Source: W0P28-013 sp051870755 (GTDB lineage: Bacteria; Bacteroidota; Bacteroidia; Bacteroidales; Paludibacteraceae). From it: DNA of 48,764 nt. The stretch covers positions 1 through 48,764 of the forward strand of contig JBJECE010000023.1 in assembly GCA_051870755.1 (NCBI GenBank), written 5' to 3'. The translations under genes were made by a program, and so were the position numbers. Of the stretch, positions 15,197 to 24,311 are shown piece by piece (the first letter of the stretch is position 1; every line of letters starts with the position of its first letter). The notes below the pieces were generated by a model. It was not told the origin of the DNA, searched no databases, and saw only the letters and a program-made list of their open reading frames with translations.

Positions 15197-16618
15197 ATGA
15201 CTCAATTACCGCTCGACGACAAAATATTTGCAATCGTTGGTCAAACAGCCGACGAACTTGGCATGGAATGTTACCTGATAGGCGGCTATGTGCGTGATTT
15301 GCTGCTGAAACGTCCATCGAAAGATATGGATTTTGTGGTAGTCGGCAGCGGCATTGATATGGCAACATCCGTCGCCAAAAAACTGATTCATGCACATTTG
15401 GCTGTTTTTCGCACTTACGGCACGGCGCAAGTCAAAAATCGCAAATACGAGTTGGAATTTGTTGGCGCACGCAAAGAGTCGTATTGCTACGAATCGCGCA
15501 ATCCTATCGTGGAAGATGGCACCATCGAAGACGACCAAAACCGGCGCGATTTTACCGTCAATGCGTTGGCCGTATGCCTCAACAAAGACCGCTTTGGCGA
15601 ATTTGTCGATCCGTTCGGTGGGTTGGCCGACTTGGATGCCAAAATTTTGCGCACTCCAAACGACCCCGACATCACTTTCAGCGACGACCCTTTGCGTATG
15701 ATGCGCGCCATACGTTTCGCCACACAGCTCGATTTTCGCATCGCACCGCCGACATTGGACGCGATAGCACGCAATGCCGCACGCATCGAAATCATCACGC
15801 AAGAACGCATAACCGACGAACTGAATAAAATAATGGCGTCCGAACGACCTTCCATCGGATTCTTTCTGCTGAACAAAACCGGATTGCTGCCATTGATTTT
15901 CCCCGAATTGCACGCACTGAAAGGCGTCGAAGAACGGAACGGACGTGGACACAAAGATAATTTTCTGCACACGCTCAAAGTGCTTGATAATGTGGCACTC
16001 CGAAGCGACGACTTGTGGTTACGCTGGGCGGCCTTGCTGCACGATATTGCAAAACCGGCTACAAAACAGTGGGACGACAAACAAGGGTGGACGTTCCGCA
16101 ATCATAATTTCGTGGGTAGCAAAATGGTGCCGCACATATTCCGCCGACTGAAGTTGCCGCTGGGCGAAACGGTCGTTTTCGTGCAAAAAATGGTGCTGTT
16201 GCACATGCGCCCCATCGTTTTGAGCGAGGATGTGGTTACCGATTCGGCCGTGCGACGACTCTTGTTCGAGGCCGGCGACGACATCGACAAGTTGATGCTG
16301 CTGTGCGAATCCGACATCACATCAAATAATATGGAGAAAGTCAAACGATTTTCGCAAAACTTCAAACTCGTCCGACGAAAATTGCGCGAAATCGAGGAGA
16401 AAGACCGCATCCGCAATTTTCAACCGCCGGTTGATGGCGTCGAAATCATGCAACTGTTCGATTTGCAGCCCGGCGGATTGATTGGCGAATTGAAGGCGCA
16501 AATCAAAGACGCCATACTCGACGGCATCATTCCCAACGAACATGACGCTGCTCGCGCGTATCTGCTGACGATTGCGGCCGAGCGCGGCATCTTTCCTTCC
16601 AACGCTGATGAAAAATAA
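15197..16618 (+). CDS. cca: CCA tRNA nucleotidyltransferase / poly(A) polymerase family with HD domain
   Basis: This enzyme adds or repairs the CCA end of tRNAs; the two tRNA-Lys genes in the window lack an encoded CCA, so it is needed here. I choose ATG 15197 (MTQLPLDDKI), 10 bases after korB; the longer frame overlaps korB. The 473-residue protein has the nucleotidyltransferase motif GGYVRDLLL at 29-37 with the catalytic DMD at 43-45, the neck region DDPLRMMRAIRFATQL, and an HD phosphohydrolase motif LLHDIAKP (His282, Asp283). An HD domain is usual in this branch and can give 2',3'-cyclic phosphatase activity. Confidence 0.93.
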   Translation: MTQLPLDDKIFAIVGQTADELGMECYLIGGYVRDLLLKRPSKDMDFVVVGSGIDMATSVAKKLIHAHLAVFRTYGTAQVKNRKYELEFVGARKESYCYESRNPIVEDGTIEDDQNRRDFTVNALAVCLNKDRFGEFVDPFGGLADLDAKILRTPNDPDITFSDDPLRMMRAIRFATQLDFRIAPPTLDAIARNAARIEIITQERITDELNKIMASERPSIGFFLLNKTGLLPLIFPELHALKGVEERNGRGHKDNFLHTLKVLDNVALRSDDLWLRWAALLHDIAKPATKQWDDKQGWTFRNHNFVGSKMVPHIFRRLKLPLGETVVFVQKMVLLHMRPIVLSEDVVTDSAVRRLLFEAGDDIDKLMLLCESDITSNNMEKVKRFSQNFKLVRRKLREIEEKDRIRNFQPPVDGVEIMQLFDLQPGGLIGELKAQIKDAILDGIIPNEHDAARAYLLTIAAERGIFPSNADEK

Positions 16619-16629
16619 CTTGCTCTGTA

Positions 16630-16977
16630 TCAGTCAATAATCACAGTTGCACATTCGGCTTTTCCGCCGAGTGGGGGAGCCAATTTGCTGATTTCGACCG
16701 AAACACTGTCGATGCCATCAAACTCGGACAGCACCGCGTTTCGTATTCTGTAAGCCACATGCTCAATTAAATTCGATGGTTGCTGCATCTCTGACTTAAC
16801 AATCTGATACACAGATTCATAGTTGATAGTGTCGTCCACCGAATCGCTGTGGCCGGCAGCCGCCAAATCGGCATCGATGGCGACGCTGACAAGGTATGTT
16901 CCGCCAATGTTGCGTTCCGCGGCATAGCAACCGTGGTACGCATAAAATTCCATGTTTTTGAGTATGATTTTTGCCAT
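16630..16977 (-). CDS. folB: Dihydroneopterin aldolase
   Basis: FolB cleaves 7,8-dihydroneopterin to 6-hydroxymethyl-7,8-dihydropterin and glycolaldehyde in folate synthesis. The 115-residue protein has normal length. FYAYHGCYAAERNIGG (11-26) is the family's N-terminal motif, NYESVYQIVKSEM contains the Tyr-Glu region, and LIEHVAYRI is the conserved helix; the catalytic lysine lies in ISKLAPPLGG. It converges with cca and follows tig on the same strand after an intervening hairpin. Confidence 0.93.
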   Translation of the reverse strand: MAKIILKNMEFYAYHGCYAAERNIGGTYLVSVAIDADLAAAGHSDSVDDTINYESVYQIVKSEMQQPSNLIEHVAYRIRNAVLSEFDGIDSVSVEISKLAPPLGGKAECATVIID

Positions 16978-17001
16978 CTTGTTTGTGGGTAACTATACAA
17001 A

Positions 17002-17027
17002 CAAGTCCCCCGTTTTCGAGGGACTTG
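17002..17027 (-). terminator. Hairpin between tig and folB, possible terminator of tig
   Basis: CAAGTCCC pairs perfectly with GGGACTTG (8 bp) around a 10-base loop. On the minus strand it is followed by TTTGTATAG, a weak T tract, so it may attenuate rather than fully stop tig transcription before folB. Confidence 0.5.
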
Positions 17028-17066
17028 CCTGCTTATGAAAAAACTTAATTTCCTGAAAATTCTCAA

Positions 17067-18401
17067 TTAAGCAAACATTTTGTTGAAATCCTCGTACGAC
17101 GTGGCTTTGTTGTCCAATTTGACCTGACTCTTGATGGCGGCCAAAACTTTCTCTTCCAAGGCTTTGTCGGCAAGGTTTTTCAACGTCTCTTTTTGTTTCT
17201 TCATTTCAGCCACATAATTGGCCAAAATGTCTTCCGGCACATTCAGCATGCCATATTGCGCCCACTGTATTTTTGCCAATTTGCGCGCTTCGGCATCGAT
17301 GTCGGCGGCTTCGATTTTCAAATCGTTGGCTTTCGCAATTTTGTCTTTGATGATGTACCATTTCAGATCTTTCAGCATGGCGCCGAAGTTTTTGTCCACC
17401 TCTTCGGCGGTCATCTTCTCGTTGGTGGCCAACACCCAGCGTTTCAAAAATGCTTCGGGGAATTGCAGACCGTCCATCTTTTTCACCAACGCCTCTTTGG
17501 CGTCCAAACCGAATTTATATTCGCTGTCGTTTACATACGATTCTTTGACACCTTCGCCGATTTTTGCACGGAATGCCGCTTCGTCTGCGATGCCTTCGTT
17601 CGGGAACACTTTGTCGAACAACGCTTGGTCGATGGCAGCCTCTTTGTAGCGTGTTATCTGCTTGATTTCGAACGCGAAATCGCTCGTTACAGCTTCGGCT
17701 TCTTCCTTCGTCGTTTTCAGGAACGATGCGATCTCGGCGGCGTTGTTCATCGCTTTTTGCGGGTTGAATGTAACCACATCGCCCACTTTTTTGCCAACGA
17801 ACAAGCCTTTCTGATCGGCATCTTTCAGGTGCATCGGCGACAAAATTACGTCTGCAATTTTGCACTCGTCGTTGTCTATTTCGGTTGCATCGCCTTTCAG
17901 CACATCGTTTTCTTCGACACTTTCGGCCGGCTCGTACGAACCGAAACGTCCGCAGTACGATTTCACCTGACTATCTATCATCTCGTCGGTGATGGTAATG
18001 TCGTAGTAAGCAATTTTGTCCTTCTTGGTCAAATGCAGGTCGAACGCCGGTGCAAGGGCGATGTCGAACACAAATTCGAGTGGCTCTTCCGAATCGAAAT
18101 CGATGGGTTTTTGCTCGGTTTCGTTGGGCAACGGATCGCCCAAAACGTCCAAATTTTGTTCCTTGATGTAGTTGTAAAGCGCATCCGACAATATGCCGTT
18201 CACCTCTTCGGCGGTTACGGCTTTGCCGTACATCTTTTTCACAAGTCCCATCGGCACCATGCCCGGACGGAAGCCCGGCACATTGGCTTTACGACGATAT
18301 TCTTTGAGTTTTTTCTCAACTTTCTCGGCGTAATCGTCTTTGCAAACCGTTACGGTTACAATGGCGTTTACGTCATCGGTGTTTTTTAGTGCAACGTTCA
18401 T
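17067..18401 (-). CDS. tig: Trigger factor, ribosome-associated chaperone/prolyl isomerase
   Basis: Trigger factor sits at the ribosome exit tunnel and protects nascent chains. The 444-residue protein has the ribosome-binding N-terminal domain, with a signature loop modified to VPGFRPGMVPMGLVKKMYGK (about 40-59; the canonical core is GFRxGKxP), a middle region equivalent to the FKBP domain (about 150-245) that keeps ENDVLKGDATEID but is divergent, and a helical C-terminal domain. It is a typical Bacteroidota trigger factor. The start ATG at 18401 gives MNVALKNTDDVNA. A -7 box TAACTTTG (18455-18448, minus strand) lies 47 bases upstream. Confidence 0.92.
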   Translation of the reverse strand: MNVALKNTDDVNAIVTVTVCKDDYAEKVEKKLKEYRRKANVPGFRPGMVPMGLVKKMYGKAVTAEEVNGILSDALYNYIKEQNLDVLGDPLPNETEQKPIDFDSEEPLEFVFDIALAPAFDLHLTKKDKIAYYDITITDEMIDSQVKSYCGRFGSYEPAESVEENDVLKGDATEIDNDECKIADVILSPMHLKDADQKGLFVGKKVGDVVTFNPQKAMNNAAEIASFLKTTKEEAEAVTSDFAFEIKQITRYKEAAIDQALFDKVFPNEGIADEAAFRAKIGEGVKESYVNDSEYKFGLDAKEALVKKMDGLQFPEAFLKRWVLATNEKMTAEEVDKNFGAMLKDLKWYIIKDKIAKANDLKIEAADIDAEARKLAKIQWAQYGMLNVPEDILANYVAEMKKQKETLKNLADKALEEKVLAAIKSQVKLDNKATSYEDFNKMFA

Positions 18402-18570
18402 AATTAACGATTTATTTAGTTGTGTTTATTGACAAATTTCGGGACTGCAAAGTTACAAAAAAAATCGGGAAGTTGCACTTTTTTTGCCGAAAGTTGTAAA
18501 ATAACCGATGCTAATGTGTATGTTGTTTATAATCAACTTATTGCGATGTTGTAATTTGTTAGGCAATACG

Positions 18571-18601
18571 AAAAAAGCGCACAAACAGCATTTGTACGCT
18601 T
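18571..18601 (-). terminator. Rho-independent terminator of the DUF4783-nadC operon
   Basis: On the minus strand AAGCGTACAAA pairs with TTTGTGCGCTT (one A-C mismatch) around a 5-base loop and runs into six T. It lies 24 bases after the nadC stop. Confidence 0.75.
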
Positions 18602-18624
18602 ATAATTTAGGGTGTCGAACACCA

Positions 18625-19467
18625 CTATTTTACGGCTTTGAAACTCATGTCGAGCGATTTTACCGAGTGGGTCAGTGCGCCTACCGAAATGAAATCGACA
18701 CCGCATTCAGCGTAGGTGCGCAGCGTGTCGAATGTGATGCCGCCCGACGATTCGGTCTCGTAGCGACCACCAATCAACGCAACGGCTTTTTTCGTATTTT
18801 CCGGCGTGAAGTTGTCGAGCATGATGCGGTCAACGCCGCCTACGGCCAGCACTTGGTTCAGTTCGTCGAAGTTGCGCACTTCGATCTCTATTTTCAGGTC
18901 TTTGCCTTTGGCTGTGCAGTACTCTTTGGCGCGTGTGATGGCCTTGTCGATGCCGCCTGCAAAATCGACGTGATTGTCTTTCAGCAAAATCATGTCGTAC
19001 AGCCCGATGCGATGGTTGCAGCCGCCGCCTATTTTGACGGCTTCTTTTTCGAGCAGACGCAGTCCGGGAGTCGTTTTGCGTGTGTCGAGCACGCGCGTGT
19101 GCGTTCCTTCCAATAGTTTGACGTATTCGGCGGTGCGCGTGGCTACACCGCTCATGCGCTGCATCACATTCAGCATCAAACGCTCGGTTTGCAGCAACGA
19201 TTGTATGCGCCCTTCGACCACAAAGGCGATGTCGCCCGGTTTGACGCGGTCGCCATCATGCAGATATTGCGTAACTTGCAGCTCGGGGTCGAACGCATGA
19301 AATATGCGTTTTGCTACTTCGACGCCGGCCAATACGCCTGCCTCTTTGATGATGAGTTGCGATTTGCCGCGAGCGTCGGCCGGAATGCACGAAAGGGTAG
19401 TGTGGTCGCCATCGCCTATGTCTTCGGCAAACCACAGTTTGATGAGTTCATCCAAATTGTCAATCAT
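18625..19467 (-). CDS. nadC: Nicotinate-nucleotide pyrophosphorylase (carboxylating), quinolinate phosphoribosyltransferase
   Basis: NadC turns quinolinate and PRPP into nicotinate mononucleotide, CO2 and pyrophosphate in de novo NAD synthesis. The 280-residue protein has the full domain set: DIGDGDHTTLSCI near the N-terminus, LNVMQRMSGVATRT, the PRPP/quinolinate motif DTRKTTPGLR, then KIGGGCNHRIGLYDMILLKDNH, EIEVRNFDE and SSGGITFDTLRTYAECGVDFIS. Its start overlaps the end of the upstream DUF4783 gene by eight bases, so they form an operon. No nadA or nadB is visible nearby. Confidence 0.96.
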   Translation of the reverse strand: MIDNLDELIKLWFAEDIGDGDHTTLSCIPADARGKSQLIIKEAGVLAGVEVAKRIFHAFDPELQVTQYLHDGDRVKPGDIAFVVEGRIQSLLQTERLMLNVMQRMSGVATRTAEYVKLLEGTHTRVLDTRKTTPGLRLLEKEAVKIGGGCNHRIGLYDMILLKDNHVDFAGGIDKAITRAKEYCTAKGKDLKIEIEVRNFDELNQVLAVGGVDRIMLDNFTPENTKKAVALIGGRYETESSGGITFDTLRTYAECGVDFISVGALTHSVKSLDMSFKAVK

Positions 19468-19831
19468 TTGATTCTTCGATTCTTAATTGTTGTATTAGGT
19501 TGTTTTTAACTAAAAAATAGACACGATAATTACCTTGTTTGGTGGTCAGTGTGCCGATGACGAATTGCTGATGTTCGCGCTCGCCCTGATGACTGACGTT
19601 GAAGGTGATGGGCTGATTTTTTTTGAAAAAATCGGCCAAAATGTTTTGGGTTTGCTGCCGCGTAAACACGTTTTCGGTGTTTTTGATGGCCAATTCGACG
19701 TTGTTGTTCAGATATTGTGCGATGTGTTGGGTGTCGCCTTGCCCGAAATAGGTGATAAGGTCGCCGATGACACCGGCGTACATGCACGGAAAACACAAAA
19801 GTGCGGTAATGAGTAACGTGTTCTTTTTCAT
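19460..19831 (-). CDS. Secreted DUF4783 protein
   Basis: The 123-residue protein begins with a signal peptide (MKKNTLLITALLCFPCMYA) and has the DUF4783 pattern: GDLITYFGQGDTQHIAQYLN, VELAIKNTENVFTRQQTQNIL and FFKKNQPITFNVSHQG. The family is confined largely to Bacteroidota and has an NTF2-like flavour, with no known function. It lies directly upstream of nadC with an overlap, an arrangement I recall from other Bacteroidota, near rlmH; the reason for the conserved neighbourhood is unknown. Confidence 0.88.
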   Translation of the reverse strand: MKKNTLLITALLCFPCMYAGVIGDLITYFGQGDTQHIAQYLNNNVELAIKNTENVFTRQQTQNILADFFKKNQPITFNVSHQGEREHQQFVIGTLTTKQGNYRVYFLVKNNLIQQLRIEESND

Positions 19832-20074
19832 GATGTTTCGAAATAACGTTGTTGTTGGTTAGACCACAAACTAATTGCAAATTTTGTGCCAAATATGTTT
19901 TTTTGTTGCATTTTGTTGGAAATTTGATTAAAAAGAACGAAATTTGCAAACATATTTTGTGGCAAAAATACGTTATTTTTATAAAAATACCAAATGTCGG
20001 CGGAAATAATGTGCCTGTTTTTTCGTTTTTTGTGTTTTTTCTGTAATTTTTAATTTGTAAAATCGTAGGTCGGT

Positions 20075-20569
20075 ATGAAAATTGCACTTGTATGGATTGG
20101 TAAAACGGTGGCGCCGTATTTGGTCGATGCCGTGAACGACTATGTGAAACGTGTGCGTTTCTATACGCCGTTCGAGGTGGTGGAGGTGCCCGGCCTGAAG
20201 AATACCAAGGCATTGTCGGTGGCGCAACAGCGCGACAAGGAGGGCGAATTGCTGTTGAAAACAATAGAACCGACCGATTTGGTGGTGCTGCTCGACGACA
20301 AGGGACGCCAAATGACGTCGATGGAGTTTGCCGCATGGATCGAGAAACAGCAGCAGGCTTCGACACGGCGGTTGGTGTTTGTCATTGGCGGCGCATACGG
20401 TTTTTCGCGCGCCGTGTACGACCGTGCGAATGCGCTTTTGTCGCTATCGAAGATGACCTATTCGCATCAGTTGGTGCGCCTTGTGTTTGTCGAACAGTTG
20501 TATCGGGCGCATACCATTATGTCCGGAGAACCTTATCATCACGAAGATAGTCTGCTGAAACAGAATTAG
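20075..20569 (+). CDS. rlmH: 23S rRNA (pseudouridine1915-N3)-methyltransferase RlmH
   Basis: RlmH is a SPOUT methyltransferase acting on pseudouridine 1915 of 23S rRNA in the assembled 70S ribosome. The 164-residue product begins MKIALVWIGKT, keeps the trefoil-knot SAM site FVIGGAYGF and the helix SLSKMTYSHQLVRLVFVEQLYRA, and ends GEPYHHED with the conserved PYH. Length is slightly above the usual 155-160. Its stop is two bases from the start of the following histidine kinase gene, so the two are likely co-transcribed. Confidence 0.96.
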   Translation: MKIALVWIGKTVAPYLVDAVNDYVKRVRFYTPFEVVEVPGLKNTKALSVAQQRDKEGELLLKTIEPTDLVVLLDDKGRQMTSMEFAAWIEKQQQASTRRLVFVIGGAYGFSRAVYDRANALLSLSKMTYSHQLVRLVFVEQLYRAHTIMSGEPYHHEDSLLKQN

Positions 20570-20571
20570 TT

Positions 20572-23500
20572 ATGAAAAGTAAAAAACAATTTTGGTTGAT
20601 GTTTGCGGCGTTTGCGCTGTTTTTGGTGTCGGGTGTGGTGTTCGATGTGCTGTATCGAATGTCAAACACTTGGGACGTGCCTGTCGATAAGTTTCAGAAG
20701 ACTTTGTTGCAAAAGGAGCAACATGCCGATTCGGTGTTGCGTTTGTTGGCCGGCGATGTGCGCGCCGGGCGGTGGTCGCCGCAGCGGTCGTTCAAGGTTG
20801 GCTCGCCCGACATTGTTTACTATGTGTACAAGGGCGAACAGCCTGTTTTTTGGAGCGACAATAGTTTGGACATCGGCAATTTAGTGCCTTATAAATTGGC
20901 GGTTGATGGCACCGATTTTTGTTACACGAACAATGCGTATTGTGTGGTGCGGGCGTGTCGTGTCGATGATTATACGATTTTGGCGTTTATCTTGGTCAAG
21001 TATCGTTATTATTTGAACGATGGTCGCTTTGTCAGCAGCGATTTTGCCGATGGTTTTGCGTTGGATAATTCGGTGTCGTTGGTGGCCGGTAGTGCCGACG
21101 ATGCTTTGGCGGTGTTTGCGGCCGATGGCACTTATCTGTTCTCGTTGTCGCAAGACGAAAATGTTTCCTACAAGTCGTCGTTGGCCGTGGTGTCGGTGGT
21201 GTGCTATGTGGTGGCTTTTTTGTTGCTTTTGTGGTTGTTCTATTCGCTCGATTGTCTGTTTGGCGTTGGGGTTTGGACGTTGCGCAACTATTTTGTGTCG
21301 TTGGCGGTGTTGCTGGGCGTTACGTTGTGTGGCATTGTGTTTGGTGTGCCGGCACGCGTGTTTTCTACCGATTTGTTTTCGCCGATTTATTATGCGTCTG
21401 GCATAGTGCCTTCGTTGGGGCATTTGGCGTTGCTGAGCGCTGTGTGTTGTGTGGCGGCGCTCACGTTTTATGCGCGTGTCAAGTTGCGTGTGTTCCATCG
21501 GTGGTCGGCTAAAGTATGCGTGGCGTTTGTGTTGGCGCATTTGGCGTCGATTATCGTTTTTGTGTTGGTGTATCGGCAGTTGTACGATTTGATATACAAC
21601 TCGAGTTTGGAGTTGGTGTTTTATAGTGTTACGCAGGTGTCGTTCTACTCGGTTTTGGCGGTACTGTTGATGTTTGTGTGGCTGTTGGCGTTTGTGCTGT
21701 TGCGCGACAAGATGGTGTTCATGTTCAAATATGCGTTGTCGTGGCAATGGTTTTTGGTGGCCGATGTGTTGGCTACGTTGGTGGCATTTGCACTGTCGTA
21801 TGTGTTTGATGCTCAACCGATTCATACGGAATTGATAGGCTTTTTCTGCATGTGTGTGGTTATCGATATGCTGCGCGTGCATGTGAAACGCTCGTTGCGC
21901 TATTGGCAGTTGTTGCTGATAACGTTTGTTTGTTGTCTGTTTGTGTCGGTCGAGGTTTATTCGTACAATATCAAAATCAAGTGTGCCAAATATGCTTTGG
22001 TGGCCGATAATTTTGCGACGGGCGCCGATAATTCGTACGATATTTACACGCAAAAATTGCTGACGGACATCGATAGTTTGTTGCAGCAGGATAAAGTGTT
22101 GCCGCGCATTATGCGTCATGCCATCTCGTCGTCGCCGAAATTGTTGCGCTATTTGGACGACAACTATTTCAGGGCATATCTGAAAACCGGCATGAATAAT
22201 TACACCATGAAAGTGTTTATGGTGTCGTTGCCGTCGCCGACGGCTCACCGCTACGATGCGCAAATTGCCGATGGCACGTTGCAACCCTATACCGACCATT
22301 TCTACATCAACTGCATGAAAAACGATTCGTATCAGTTTCTCGGTATATTCGATTTCGAAGTGGCGCGCGACGAAATGTGCCGGTTGTTTGTGGTGCTGTA
22401 CAAACTGAACGATTTGAGCGATTACGATGCGTTGTTTCAGCCGCGCGACAACTGGATGGGACATTTGTCGCTATCGACCGCCAAGTACGAAAATGGCCGA
22501 AAAGTGTTCAATGGCGGAATGTTTGTCTATCCAAACCGATTTGACGAGGCGCGTTTCGGCGATAAGAACGTGGTCTATTGGAATAAGTATGCGCACTATG
22601 TCTATCGCTATGCCGACGGCGTTGATATTATTGTCAGCGAACGACATCCGGCGCCACAGTATGCGTTTATGCTCTTTTGGACATATTTGTTCATGTTCTA
22701 TGTGTTGTTGGTTACGGCCATGCACTTGTTGCGTCTGTTTGCACATCGGCGCTATTCGTTTGGCAATAGTTTTGTTGCCCGCATTTTGCGTGCGTTTGTT
22801 ATACTTGTCATCCTTATTCTGACGGCGGCGTTCACCACGTCGGTGGTGTTCATCTACAATCGTTACAAAACCGATCAGGTAAAGGTGTTGCGCGACAAGA
22901 TGCGTTGCATCGAAGCCCAACTGCAACCATTTTTCTGGCGCTATGCACCCGACCAACCCGATGATGCCGAGTTGAGTTTCTTTATTCAGGATTTGTCGAA
23001 ACTATATCGTGCCGATATACACATCTACGATGCCGGCGGACAACTCATGGCCACTACGCGACCATATATTTTTTCGGCCGGTTTGTGCGGCAAACGCCTC
23101 AATCCGCAGGTCTTTTTCGGGCTCGAAGACAGCCACAGCGTCATTTCGGAAACTGTCGGCACGTTGGATTATTTGGCATCGTACGCCATCATAGCCGACA
23201 CACACGGACAGCCGTTGGCCTATATCTGTGTGCCGATGTTTTATAGTTCGTACACCTTGGCGCGCGAGTTATTCTCCTATTTGGCGGTGTTTATCAACAT
23301 CTATTTGCTGGTGTTGATGCTCACGGCCATCATAGCGACAGTGGTTGGCAAACGCATTGTCGGACCGCTGCAAACGCTGGGACACAAATTGCGCCATATA
23401 CAGTTGGGCAACGGCAACGAAAAAATTCCGTATAGCGGCGTTGCTACCGACGAAATCGGACTGTTGGTAACCGAATACAATCGTATGGTCGATCAACTGA

Positions 23501-24207
23501 CGGCCAGCGCACAACAGTTGGCACAATCGGAACGCGAGTCGGCGTGGCGCGACATGGCGCGACAAATTGCGCACGAAATCAAAAATCCGCTCACACCGAT
23601 GAAACTTACTATTCAGCAGTTGCAGCGAATCAAGGCCACCGGCGGCGAACAATTTGACGAATATTTCGGCAAAGCTTCGCGCACACTCATCGAACAGATT
23701 GATAGTCTGTCGCTTATCGCATCCGAGTTTTCGCACTTCGCACGCATACCCGTGGCGCAACCCACCATCGTCGATTTGCATGCAAAACTACTGTCGGAAG
23801 TGGAGTTGTTCCGAAACAACTACGAAAATATCGAAATTGACTATCGGTCTGACGTAGAGCAGGTGTGCATTTTTGCCGATGGCGAACAATTGACACAAGT
23901 GTTCAACAATTTGCTGAAAAATGCCATTCAGGCGGTGCCTTCGACACGGCACGGCATCATTCGTGTGGATTTGAAAGTGGAAAATGCGTGGGCAGTCGTG
24001 TCGGTGGCCGACAATGGTTGCGGCATCGACGATGCCGTGGCCGACCGCTTGTTTGTGCCAAACTTCACCACCAAAAGCAGCGGCATGGGCTTGGGCTTGT
24101 GCATCGTCAAAAACATTGTGCAGATGGCGAATGGCACTATCACGTTTACCACAAAGCCGAACGAAGGAACAACGTTTATTGTCAAATTCCCGATTGCCAA
24201 AAACTGA
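20572..24207 (+). CDS. Very large NtrY-like membrane sensor histidine kinase
   Basis: This 1211-residue protein senses an unknown signal at the membrane and autophosphorylates. The N-terminus starts with a membrane helix (FWLMFAAFALFLVSGVVF), then a soluble stretch, then a block of several hydrophobic helices at about residues 205-470, then a large domain (480-700), more helices (about 705-760), a second extracytoplasmic domain and a helix at about 905-925 leading to HAMP (RIVGPLQTLGHKLRHI...DEIGLLVTEYN). The catalytic part has the H box RQIAHEIKNPLTPMKL (His1001), N box NNLLKNAIQAVP (Asn1117), DNGCGI (Asp1147) and GMGLGLCIVKN (from 1171). HEIKNPLTP marks the NtrY group. No response regulator gene lies nearby. 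Confidence 0.9.
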   Translation: MKSKKQFWLMFAAFALFLVSGVVFDVLYRMSNTWDVPVDKFQKTLLQKEQHADSVLRLLAGDVRAGRWSPQRSFKVGSPDIVYYVYKGEQPVFWSDNSLDIGNLVPYKLAVDGTDFCYTNNAYCVVRACRVDDYTILAFILVKYRYYLNDGRFVSSDFADGFALDNSVSLVAGSADDALAVFAADGTYLFSLSQDENVSYKSSLAVVSVVCYVVAFLLLLWLFYSLDCLFGVGVWTLRNYFVSLAVLLGVTLCGIVFGVPARVFSTDLFSPIYYASGIVPSLGHLALLSAVCCVAALTFYARVKLRVFHRWSAKVCVAFVLAHLASIIVFVLVYRQLYDLIYNSSLELVFYSVTQVSFYSVLAVLLMFVWLLAFVLLRDKMVFMFKYALSWQWFLVADVLATLVAFALSYVFDAQPIHTELIGFFCMCVVIDMLRVHVKRSLRYWQLLLITFVCCLFVSVEVYSYNIKIKCAKYALVADNFATGADNSYDIYTQKLLTDIDSLLQQDKVLPRIMRHAISSSPKLLRYLDDNYFRAYLKTGMNNYTMKVFMVSLPSPTAHRYDAQIADGTLQPYTDHFYINCMKNDSYQFLGIFDFEVARDEMCRLFVVLYKLNDLSDYDALFQPRDNWMGHLSLSTAKYENGRKVFNGGMFVYPNRFDEARFGDKNVVYWNKYAHYVYRYADGVDIIVSERHPAPQYAFMLFWTYLFMFYVLLVTAMHLLRLFAHRRYSFGNSFVARILRAFVILVILILTAAFTTSVVFIYNRYKTDQVKVLRDKMRCIEAQLQPFFWRYAPDQPDDAELSFFIQDLSKLYRADIHIYDAGGQLMATTRPYIFSAGLCGKRLNPQVFFGLEDSHSVISETVGTLDYLASYAIIADTHGQPLAYICVPMFYSSYTLARELFSYLAVFINIYLLVLMLTAIIATVVGKRIVGPLQTLGHKLRHIQLGNGNEKIPYSGVATDEIGLLVTEYNRMVDQLTASAQQLAQSERESAWRDMARQIAHEIKNPLTPMKLTIQQLQRIKATGGEQFDEYFGKASRTLIEQIDSLSLIASEFSHFARIPVAQPTIVDLHAKLLSEVELFRNNYENIEIDYRSDVEQVCIFADGEQLTQVFNNLLKNAIQAVPSTRHGIIRVDLKVENAWAVVSVADNGCGIDDAVADRLFVPNFTTKSSGMGLGLCIVKNIVQMANGTITFTTKPNEGTTFIVKFPIAKN

Positions 24208-24229
24208 TTCCCGAAAACTTATTAACAAA

Positions 24230-24243
24230 CGAACATTTGTTCG
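24230..24243. promoter_or_regulatory. Palindrome CGAACA-TT-TGTTCG upstream of the outer-membrane-like gene
   Basis: A perfect 6-bp inverted repeat with a 2-base centre is located 12 bases upstream of a -7 box, TACCTTTG, at 24255-24262. That box should drive the gene at 24312. The TTTG in the palindrome is only 15 bases from the -7 box, shorter than usual, so the palindrome may be an operator rather than the -33 element. Confidence 0.4.
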
Positions 24244-24311
24244 AAAAAAAGTTGTACCTTTGCCGCCGGTTTGAAATAATGTATTTTTTAAATTTTTAAT
24301 TTTATTCGATT

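Noticed and set aside
17193..18389. 398-codon open frame antisense to tig
   Set aside because: Phe- and Val-rich shadow of the trigger-factor gene; no independent start signals.
20881..22464. 527-codon open frame antisense to the histidine kinase gene
   Set aside because: Its translation is dominated by His, Arg and Gln with no domain pattern, as expected from the complement of GTG/TTG-rich membrane-protein codons.
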